Of a stretch of 5,078 nucleotides of DNA, positions 1 through 4,999 are shown one piece after another. Numbering within the stretch: the first letter of the stretch is position 1; every line of letters starts with the position of its first letter. The position numbers were made by a program, and so were the translations under genes. Origin of the DNA: an uncultured Bacillota bacterium. GTDB lineage: Bacteria; Bacillota; Clostridia; Peptostreptococcales; Anaerovoracaceae. The stretch is taken from contig CAMJRV010000228.1 of assembly GCA_946408315.1 (NCBI GenBank), positions 1 to 5,078 on the forward strand. The letters are read 5' to 3'. The notes under the pieces are model-generated. The model searched no databases. It was not told the DNA's origin and worked only from the letters and a program-made list of their open reading frames with translations.

Positions 1-462
1 GCCCTGGCCCTCCTGCCCCTGATCATCGTATGGTTCGGCACGGGAGACGCCAGCATCATCGCCATCATCGTACATTCCGCACTATGGCCGGTTCTGCTCA
101 ACCTGAACGCGGGCTTTCAGGCGGTTCCTCAGATCTATCTGGATGTGGGAAGGAATCTGGAGCTGTCACCGCTTGAGATCGCATTTGAAATCAAGCTGAA
201 AGCCTCCCTCCCCTATTTGATTTCCGGGGTAAAGATCGCCTTCGCCCGGAGTTGGAGAGCGCTGATCGGCGCAGAGATGGTGTTCGGCGCCATCGGCACG
301 AAAGGCGGGATCGGCTGGTATATCTTCAAACAAAGGACCTTTATGAATACCCCCGGCCTGTTTGCCGGAATTCTCGTCGTGATCCTCATCGGCTTGCTGA
401 TCGAGCGGGTTTTATTCGACTGGATCGAAAAAAGGACGGTATTGAAATGGACATCAAATTGA
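1..462 (+). CDS. ABC transporter permease, NitT/TauT/SsuC type (5' end missing)
   Basis: The reading frame is open from base 1 to a TGA at 460-462, giving the last 153 residues of a protein whose start lies outside the window; the family is usually about 250-270 residues. It is the membrane-spanning subunit of a binding-protein-dependent importer. Visible are hydrophobic segments near residues 1-12, 18-36 and 125-143 of the fragment. The cytoplasmic EAA-type loop lies at about residues 52-76 (GRNLELSPLEIAFEIK, then a LP pair and a conserved Gly). It is followed by a region typical of this subfamily, with SWRALIGAEMVFGA and then KGGIGWYI. The EAA loop docks onto the ATPase, which is encoded next and overlaps this gene by 16 bp, so the two are translationally coupled. 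The family imports nitrate, taurine, alkanesulfonates or pyrimidine precursors; the substrate here cannot be told, because the binding protein is not in the window. The GTG at 145 is internal and not the start. Confidence 0.9.
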   Translation, partial: ALALLPLIIVWFGTGDASIIAIIVHSALWPVLLNLNAGFQAVPQIYLDVGRNLELSPLEIAFEIKLKASLPYLISGVKIAFARSWRALIGAEMVFGAIGTKGGIGWYIFKQRTFMNTPGLFAGILVVILIGLLIERVLFDWIEKRTVLKWTSN

Positions 463-1070
463 GCGGAATCACAAAAGAATATTGGCATGAAGAAGGGCAA
501 GTCAGGGTGCTGGACAATCTTTCGCTCCACGTTCCCAGCGGCAGCTTTGTCTCCATCATCGGGCCGTCAGGCTGCGGCAAAACGACTCTCCTCAAGCTCA
601 TCGGCGGTTTCGACGGGACGACGAAGCCTTCCCGGGATATTTTCATGATCTTCCAGGACTCCAACCAACTGTTTCCCTGGCGGACCCTGGGAAGCAACCT
701 CTGCTACGCCATCCGTAAAACCCATAAGGGAATCGGCAGCGCCCGGGCGGAAGAACGGGCCAGAGAAGTCCTTTCCGAGGTGGGCCTTCTTGCGTTCTAT
801 CATTACTATCCCCATCAGCTGTCGGGTGGAATGAAGCAGAGAGGCGCGCTGGCCAGAGCGCTGGCGGTGGGCTGCAAAGTGCTGCTCATGGATGAACCGT
901 TTACCAGTCTGGACAGGGAAAACAAGGAGATCGCCTATGAACTCCTGCTCAAAATCTGGAAGGAAAAGAAGCTGACGGTCCTCTTTGTGACCCACGATCT
1001 GGAAGAAGCAAAGCGTCTGTCAGGACAGATCCTTTACTTTGAAGATTTGAACGGTAAAAGCCCTGCCTGA
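447..1070 (+). CDS. ABC transporter ATP-binding protein, NitT/TauT/SsuB type, short form
   Basis: This is the 207-residue cytoplasmic ATPase partner of the upstream permease. Motifs in order: Walker A GPSGCGKTT (residues 39-47), Q-loop FQD (69-71) followed by LFPWRTL, signature LSGGMKQR (125-132), Walker B VLLMDEP (145-151) with catalytic Glu150, D-loop SLD (154-156) and H-loop His183. All ATP-hydrolysis motifs are therefore intact. ATG 447 was chosen because MDIKLSGITKEYW is a family-like beginning and an AAAGGA sequence lies about 10 bases upstream; the frame is open further upstream, but only inside the permease gene. The protein is short for its family (about 240-260). Only about 14 residues separate the GG after Walker A from the FQ of the Q-loop, where relatives have about 27, so the usual SGEV-x-DGK beta hairpin appears to be missing. 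The C terminus stops soon after the H-loop. The last 51 bp overlap the convergent gene on the other strand. Confidence 0.9.
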   Translation: MDIKLSGITKEYWHEEGQVRVLDNLSLHVPSGSFVSIIGPSGCGKTTLLKLIGGFDGTTKPSRDIFMIFQDSNQLFPWRTLGSNLCYAIRKTHKGIGSARAEERAREVLSEVGLLAFYHYYPHQLSGGMKQRGALARALAVGCKVLLMDEPFTSLDRENKEIAYELLLKIWKEKKLTVLFVTHDLEEAKRLSGQILYFEDLNGKSPA

Positions 1071-2732
1071 GTCGATGTACTGCACGATGCGGATTCCGTA
1101 CAGATCGTTTCGGAACCGATGGACCGGCGCGCAGTGCTCCTCTAAGAACCGGTGAATCTCTTCCATGTATCTCGGATTTCCGTAGATCATATTCCAGACA
1201 GGCCTCTGGGAATAGATCAGGTCCATTTCATCGGACAAAACGATATACTCGATCTTATTTTTTCTCACGTACTCTTCTATCGACATCCCCTCATCCTTTA
1301 GGTACGACAGGTTTCTGTAATCGAGCAGCTTGCTGTTTTCGAAATAATATTCGCTGTTCAGATTTGCGAGGACCTTGCTGTCCCGGGGAACTGCCTTTGC
1401 AATTTCACCGATGTAATCGTCATAGCTGAATTTCAGCCATGGAGCGATCTGAAGGGCGCTGAGAGAAGCTACGGTCAGGATAAGGACCATGATCAGGACG
1501 CCATGGACGGCGCCGCGTTCTCGGCTGTCGGGCCGGAAAAGACGACGCGCCAAATTGGATGCGGCCAGCAGGACCAAGAGAAAGAACAGGGGGAACAGGA
1601 AGATGATGCCTGTCTGATTGTATCTTCCGATCAGCACCATCCCCAGGAGCATCCCGGCGATCCCCTTTCCGATCAACGCGGCTTCCGCCCTGTATTGCAG
1701 AGTCCCCCGCAGCGACAGAACGATCAGAAAGACTGCCGCAATTCCGAACAGAAGGAATTCAAACCTTATATCGGGAACGTAATAAGTCCCGCTCACCCCA
1801 TACCAAATTTTCTGGAAAAAATACGGCAGCTCCATCAGCTTGCTTGCAACAGGAGCTTCGATATCAAATTCGCTGTTCCCATATTCCAGATAGTGCCGGA
1901 AAAAGTCCCTGTCAAAGGACAGGCTGAGGGCGACGAAAAAAGCGGCAAACACAGCGGTGATTCCCGCGTATTTGAAAAGAGGCTTCCACGCCTGCCTCCA
2001 TTCCCCCGATTCCGTCTGCTTCCATTCCCTTGATTCCGCTTGCCGAATGGATGGGAGCAGCATTGCCGCGCACATGGCCCCGATCAGAAAGCTGTTGGGA
2101 TGAAGGCCGATGGAGATTCCCGTAATCAGACCGGCGGCAGCGGGGCGCTTTGCCAGGATGGCCAGAACACAAGCGATGATACAGCAGACAAGGATGATTT
2201 CCTGCCGGGCAAAGTGGCTGGCATAGAGAAACTGGATATCGACCGACAGCAGTACGGTGCCTGCCAGCGGATACCAGGAAAGGCCCTCGCCCGGGAGTTG
2301 CCAGAAGGGGCCTCCTTCGCCAGAAAGTCCTTTGGTTCCGCAAAAGATACGTTTCAATAGAATATAGAACAGGATCAGAGCTGCACATCCGAAGATCAGA
2401 GAAAGAAGCCGGAAAGAAACGATCCGATATCCAAACAGTCCCATCATCGGCATCTGCAAAAGATGAAATATGACCTTGATCGCATGGGGATATCTGGGCT
2501 TCAGATCGTAGAAGGTTTCCGTCACCCCAAGATTCCCGCTTTCCATCATATTCCTCGTCAGCCCCGAAAGCCAGGATTCATCGGAATGAACGAAAGGAAA
2601 CGACGTCAGAAAGGAAAAACTGACAAGAAAGTAACAAAAAATATAGGCAGCCAGAAGCAATTCCTGCTTCCTCCCGCCCGATCTGTTGCTGCCTTCCTGC
2701 TGCCGTTGCCGCGCTCTTTCTTCTCTCATCAT
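1020..2732 (-). CDS. Multi-spanning membrane glycosyltransferase-like protein (GT-C fold, family 39/ArnT-like)
   Basis: A 570-residue protein with a basic, Arg/Gln-rich N tail (1-24), a first membrane helix (about 25-46) and then a loop with Asp51-Glu52 in FVHSDESWLSGLTRNM. An acidic pair in the first outer loop after TM1 is a hallmark of GT-C enzymes that move sugars from polyprenyl-phosphate carriers (PMT/ArnT families), and Asp51 or Glu52 is the likely catalytic residue. Many hydrophobic helices follow to about residue 430. A soluble C-terminal part of about 130 residues then probably lies outside the membrane. The donor and acceptor are unknown; a cell-envelope glycan or lipid is an inference. 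Two adjacent ATGs (2732 and 2729) follow AGGGGAAGG at 2744-2736; the second has the better spacing (6 versus 3 bases), so the start is uncertain by one codon. An 8-residue tandem repeat lies at 232-247. The final ~17 residues are read antisense to the ATPase gene. Confidence 0.8.
   Translation of the reverse strand: MMREERARQRQQEGSNRSGGRKQELLLAAYIFCYFLVSFSFLTSFPFVHSDESWLSGLTRNMMESGNLGVTETFYDLKPRYPHAIKVIFHLLQMPMMGLFGYRIVSFRLLSLIFGCAALILFYILLKRIFCGTKGLSGEGGPFWQLPGEGLSWYPLAGTVLLSVDIQFLYASHFARQEIILVCCIIACVLAILAKRPAAAGLITGISIGLHPNSFLIGAMCAAMLLPSIRQAESREWKQTESGEWRQAWKPLFKYAGITAVFAAFFVALSLSFDRDFFRHYLEYGNSEFDIEAPVASKLMELPYFFQKIWYGVSGTYYVPDIRFEFLLFGIAAVFLIVLSLRGTLQYRAEAALIGKGIAGMLLGMVLIGRYNQTGIIFLFPLFFLLVLLAASNLARRLFRPDSRERGAVHGVLIMVLILTVASLSALQIAPWLKFSYDDYIGEIAKAVPRDSKVLANLNSEYYFENSKLLDYRNLSYLKDEGMSIEEYVRKNKIEYIVLSDEMDLIYSQRPVWNMIYGNPRYMEEIHRFLEEHCAPVHRFRNDLYGIRIVQYIDSGRAFTVQIFKVKDLS
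1992..2039 (-). repeat. 24-bp tandem duplication inside the membrane protein gene
   Basis: Two adjacent 24-bp units (1992-2015 and 2016-2039) match at 20 of 24 positions. In frame they encode AESREWKQ and TESGEWRQ (residues 232-247), a charged hydrophilic insert between membrane segments. The changes include amino-acid replacements (Arg/Gly, Lys/Arg, Ala/Thr), so this is not a very recent copy. It looks like slippage that lengthened a loop without breaking the frame. Confidence 0.75.
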
Positions 2733-2764
2733 AAGCCTTCCCCTGTCAATGTCCCGTTTTCACC

Positions 2765-2793
2765 ACTATCTCACAATAACTCCTCTATTTCAA
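2765..2793 (-). promoter_or_regulatory. Candidate sigma-A promoter for the membrane glycosyltransferase-like gene
   Basis: On the minus strand, TTGAAA (2793-2788) and GATAGT (2770-2765) are separated by exactly 17 bp. They match the consensus boxes at 4-5 and 4 of 6 positions. A start of transcription near 2758 would leave a leader of about 25 bases before the ribosome binding site at 2744-2736 and start codon 2732/2729, which is a sensible arrangement. Found by eye only. Confidence 0.4.
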
Positions 2794-2830
2794 CTATAAA
2801 TTGTGCCGCCCCATCCCTCTCAACTATAAA
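2790..2830. repeat. 11-bp perfect direct repeat TCAACTATAAA
   Basis: TCAACTATAAA occurs at 2790-2800 and again at 2820-2830, start to start 30 bp, close to three turns of the helix. The second copy contains the -10 candidate of the plus-strand promoter, and the first overlaps the -35 candidate of the minus-strand promoter. It could be a pair of regulator sites serving both divergent genes, but low sequence complexity may also explain it. Confidence 0.5.
2801..2830 (+). promoter_or_regulatory. Candidate promoter for the rhodanese lipoprotein operon
   Basis: TTGTGC (2801-2806) and TATAAA (2825-2830) are 18 bp apart on the plus strand. The -10 is good (5 of 6), the -35 weak (3 of 6). This would give a leader of roughly 110 bases before GTG 2948. 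A rival is TTGTGA (2892-2897) with GATATT (2914-2919) at 16 bp. The AT-rich DNA offers several such matches by chance, so the choice is tentative. Confidence 0.25.
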
Positions 2831-2947
2831 ATAATAGCATGTTGCATAATAGATATTTATATCACAATCTTTTCATTATGGTATATGATAGTTGTGATGA
2901 CAGTTTACAAATCGATATTACACGTTTCATTCAAAGGAGGCAAGCTC

Positions 2948-3868
2948 GTGCGATTGATTGCCAAAAATTTAACATTCTTCCTGCTGGTCGTAATGTTAGC
3001 AATCGTTATTTCTGCCTGCAACCCATCTGAATACGAGGAGACGACATCCCAGATCATCAGTGCCGATTCCCTTTCCGAGCTTATGTCGGGCGGCGGCAGC
3101 CTGGTGGTCGTAGACATGCAGAGCCCGGAGGATTATGCGGCAGGACATGTTGAAGGCGCTGTCAACATTACGAAGGACGACATTGTGATCAATGTGCCGG
3201 TGGAGAATATGCTCACCTCGAAATCCAAATTTGAAAGACTGATGGGCGAAAAAGGCATCGATAACGACGCAACGATTATAATCTATGATAATGACAGAAT
3301 GAGCGCCGCGCGCCTGTGGTGGACGTTCCTGATGTACGGGAACGAAAACGCCCGCGTTGTCGACGGAGGGCTGGAAGCGATCAAAAGCGCCGGCATCGAT
3401 CTGACGAAGCAGGTTCCTTCCGTCCGGCCGGCCGTCTACACCGCAAAGGACAAAAACAAGGCCTGGCTTGCGGACATGAGCGAGGTTATGGCTCAGCTTG
3501 ACGAGCCAAATCCAAACGTCGTTCTTCTGGATGTGAGAACAGATCAGGAGTACATCGAGTCAGGCAAGATTCCGTCATCCATCATGTATGATTACATCAA
3601 CATCTTTTACACGGACAATACGTTCAAAAACGTACAGTCTACCAGAATCAACTTCATTGACAACGGCATGAGGCCGGAAAAAGAAATTATCATGTACTGC
3701 CGTACCTCAATGAGGGCCGCACCCGTATTCTTATCCCTCTACCAAGCGGGATACCGGAATATCAAAATCTACGATGGCGCTTATCTCGAGTGGTCATCCA
3801 ATCCAAACAATCCAATTGAAATGCCTGCCGGAGCCAGCGCTCTGCCAAGCAAAAAAGATGCATCCTGA
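2948..3868 (+). CDS. Lipoprotein thiosulfate/mercaptopyruvate-type sulfurtransferase (two rhodanese domains)
   Basis: A 306-residue exported protein. GTG 2948 is chosen as start because AAAGGAGG (2933-2940) lies 7 bases upstream and the product then begins with a classic lipoprotein signal: MRLIAK, a hydrophobic run, and lipobox ISAC with Cys24 as the lipid anchor. The N-terminal rhodanese domain (about 36-150) has VVVDMQSPEDY, AGHVEGAVNI, and the family block AARLWWTFLMYG followed by VVDGG. The usual Cys position is Asp114 in IIIYDND, so it is a non-catalytic domain, as is normal in this family. The C-terminal domain (about 165-290) has VVLLDVRTDQEY, then MYCRTSMRA with catalytic Cys251 and a six-residue active loop, and finally YDGAYLEWS. 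Such enzymes move sulfane sulfur from thiosulfate or mercaptopyruvate to thiol or cyanide acceptors. Here it would act outside the membrane. The loop fits neither the textbook TST (CRKGVT) nor MST (CGSGVT) form, so the donor is open. It is the first gene of an operon with the next lipoprotein. Confidence 0.9.
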   Translation: MRLIAKNLTFFLLVVMLAIVISACNPSEYEETTSQIISADSLSELMSGGGSLVVVDMQSPEDYAAGHVEGAVNITKDDIVINVPVENMLTSKSKFERLMGEKGIDNDATIIIYDNDRMSAARLWWTFLMYGNENARVVDGGLEAIKSAGIDLTKQVPSVRPAVYTAKDKNKAWLADMSEVMAQLDEPNPNVVLLDVRTDQEYIESGKIPSSIMYDYINIFYTDNTFKNVQSTRINFIDNGMRPEKEIIMYCRTSMRAAPVFLSLYQAGYRNIKIYDGAYLEWSSNPNNPIEMPAGASALPSKKDAS

Positions 3869-3882
3869 GGAGGAAGTAAACT
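3869..3882 (+). promoter_or_regulatory. Ribosome binding site of the second lipoprotein gene
   Basis: GAGGAGG (3867-3873) overlaps the TGA stop of the upstream gene, and the ATG at 3883 follows 9 bases later. The 14-bp gap, with no room for a promoter or terminator, shows that the two rhodanese genes are cotranscribed and probably translationally coupled. Confidence 0.85.
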
Positions 3883-4830
3883 ATGAAACTCAAAAAATTA
3901 CTGGCTATCTTGCTGTGCATCCTTATGGTCACAGCCTCGTTCGCAGCCTGTGGAAGCAATCAGGAAGCTGCGGCTCCGCCTGCGGAAGACAATCCCGTCG
4001 CCGAACAGACGAACGTAGTCGAAGAAGCGGCTCTCGCTTACTTTGCAAATTTCCCGGCTGACAAACATGTGATCTCTCCGGCGGACTTCTTTGCGAAGAT
4101 CGATGCGGGCGAAGAAATGTTCATTCTGGACATCAGGAGCGGTGACGACTATGCAAAAGGTCATATCACAGGCGCGGTGAACATGCCGTTCGGAAACGAA
4201 TCCATTGCTAAGAACATTGAGCTCATTCCCGACGATGTCCCGGTCTACGTTTACTGCTATACCGGACAGACAGCCTCCCAGACGATCGCCGTACTGAACG
4301 TTGCGGGAAAACCCGCCTATAACGTCCAGAGCGGTTTTGTAAGAGGCATTTCCGTAGAGCCCGGCTTTGAGAAGTACATAAGCACCGATCCGGTCGCTCT
4401 GCCGACAGAAACCTACGCCGTAGACAGCGAAATCAAGGCGGCCGTTGCAAACTATTATGCAACCGTTGCGTCTTATGCCGGAACCCCGACAGAAGCTCAG
4501 AACATCAAGGTTGACGCCGTAAAAGAAATCGTTGATTCCGAATCCGACGATTACGTGATCCTTTCCGTCAGAAAGGCTGAGGATTACGCGAAGGGCCACG
4601 TCAAAGGCGCCATCAATGTTCCTTTCGGAGCAGGAATGCAGGAAGGCCTGGTCCAGCTGCCCAAGGATAAGAAAATAATCGTATACTGCTACACCGGTCA
4701 GACCGCCTCTCAGACAGTAGCCATCCTCAGACTGCTGGGCTATGAAGCCTACAACATGCAGTTTGGTATGGGCAGCGCGGAAACTAAATCCGGCTGGCTC
4801 GGCGCCGGTTATGAAACCGTTACGGAGTAA
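3883..4830 (+). CDS. Lipoprotein with two catalytically complete rhodanese-like domains (internal duplication)
   Basis: A 315-residue exported protein. The signal MKLKKLLAILLC leads to lipobox FAAC with Cys23, then an Ala/Glu/Pro-rich linker (24-46). Two homologous modules follow. Module 1 (about 47-165) has an AALAYFANF helix, FILDIRSGDDYAKGHITGAV and active loop CYTGQTA with Cys125. Module 2 (about 184-312) has an AAVANYYA helix, VILSVRKAEDYAKGHVKGAI and the same CYTGQTA with Cys269, exactly 144 residues later. Both loops have the six-residue length of sulfur-transferring rhodaneses rather than the seven of Cdc25-like phosphatases. In module 2 the otherwise conserved Asp of the D-[IV]-R motif (Asp83 in module 1) is Ser228. 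No stop or frameshift is seen. It sits 14 bp after a second, only distantly similar tandem-rhodanese lipoprotein, so both probably handle sulfane sulfur outside the membrane. A binding or sensing role without turnover is also possible. Confidence 0.9.
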   Translation: MKLKKLLAILLCILMVTASFAACGSNQEAAAPPAEDNPVAEQTNVVEEAALAYFANFPADKHVISPADFFAKIDAGEEMFILDIRSGDDYAKGHITGAVNMPFGNESIAKNIELIPDDVPVYVYCYTGQTASQTIAVLNVAGKPAYNVQSGFVRGISVEPGFEKYISTDPVALPTETYAVDSEIKAAVANYYATVASYAGTPTEAQNIKVDAVKEIVDSESDDYVILSVRKAEDYAKGHVKGAINVPFGAGMQEGLVQLPKDKKIIVYCYTGQTASQTVAILRLLGYEAYNMQFGMGSAETKSGWLGAGYETVTE

Positions 4831-4876
4831 CATCCGGTCGGAATTTGATTCTCCTCAATAGAATTTATGAACATAG

Positions 4877-4911
4877 GAGTGCATCTGCAGACCTCTCTGC
4901 AGGTGCACTTT
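4877..4911 (+). terminator. Hairpin terminator after the rhodanese operon
   Basis: GTGCATCTGCAG (4879-4890) pairs with CTGCAGGTGCAC (4897-4908), 12 bp with one T-G wobble and a 6-base loop; an A-T pair (4878/4909) extends it. The T run afterwards is weak (TTTCCATTT), so termination may be partial. It lies 48 bp after the stop of the second lipoprotein gene, the expected place. Confidence 0.6.
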
Positions 4912-4919
4912 CCATTTGA

Positions 4920-4959
4920 GCACCTAACCACATTTGCGAAGGAAATGTATGGTAGGTGC
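4920..4959 (+). other. Bulged hairpin in repeat copy 1 (first of two competing folds)
   Basis: GCACCTA (4920-4926) pairs with TAGGTGC (4953-4959), CCA (4928-4930) with TGG (4950-4952), and CATTT (4931-4935) with AAATG (4943-4947). That gives 15 base pairs, a bulged A4927, a bulged TA (4948-4949) and a 7-base loop GCGAAGG. The same fold exists in copy 2 at 5007-5046, where the only substitution of the array falls in the loop. Confidence 0.6.
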
Positions 4960-4965
4960 CATACA
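4946..4965 (+). other. Alternative hairpin in repeat copy 1 (competes with the bulged hairpin)
   Basis: TGTATGG (4946-4952) and CCATACA (4959-4965) are a perfect 7-bp inverted repeat around the loop TAGGTG. Its left arm and loop are the same bases that form the right arm of the 4920-4959 hairpin, so an RNA copy can form only one of the two. The arrangement recurs in copy 2 at 5033-5052. Confidence 0.55.
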
Positions 4966-4966
4966 G

Positions 4967-4999
4967 AAATTGCCCAGCTTCAGCTGGATTGCAATTTTT
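4967..4999 (+). terminator. Terminator-like hairpin closing repeat copy 1
   Basis: AAATTGC (4967-4973) pairs with GCAATTT (4991-4997) and CCAGC (4974-4978) with GCTGG (4983-4987) around a TTCA loop; ATT (4988-4990) is a one-sided bulge. Five T residues (4995-4999) end the structure, as in intrinsic terminators. Copy 2 begins the same structure at 5054, but its right arm is cut by the window end. Confidence 0.5.

Larger units (their letters stand above)
2733..2947. other. AT-rich divergent intergenic region
   Basis: These 215 bp separate the minus-strand membrane gene from the plus-strand rhodanese operon. The region is much richer in A and T than the flanking genes and has no credible gene. 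The frame of the downstream lipoprotein stays open back to 2801, but nothing upstream of 2948 has a ribosome binding site or reads like a signal peptide. The region holds promoter candidates on both strands, an 11-bp direct repeat, and scattered TCACAA/TTGTG half-sites at 2771, 2801, 2862 and 2892. Confidence 0.8.

Noticed and set aside
252..446. Upstream extension of the ATPase frame
   Set aside because: It lies inside the permease gene in another frame and adds Arg/Asp-rich sequence unlike any ABC ATPase N terminus; ATG 447 has the right context.
1503..2388. Other open frames within the membrane protein gene on both strands
   Set aside because: They lack ribosome binding sites and read as low-complexity polar proteins. 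The 570-residue minus-strand frame explains the stretch with membrane helices and a GT-C loop.
2771..2897. CRP/FNR- or Rex-like operator from the TCACAA and TTGTGA half-sites
   Set aside because: The half-sites are in the wrong order or 22-24 bp apart, not in the tight palindromes these regulators need. In AT-rich DNA such hexamers recur by chance.
2801..2947. Longer N terminus for the first rhodanese lipoprotein, or a small gene at 2839-3030
   Set aside because: Neither has a ribosome binding site. GTG 2948 has AAAGGAGG at 7 bases and gives a complete lipoprotein signal.
3898..4833. Long open frame (311 codons) on the minus strand opposite the second lipoprotein gene
   Set aside because: It is a codon-bias shadow. 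The plus strand has a strong ribosome binding site, a signal peptide and two rhodanese domains, whereas the minus frame has no recognisable domain.
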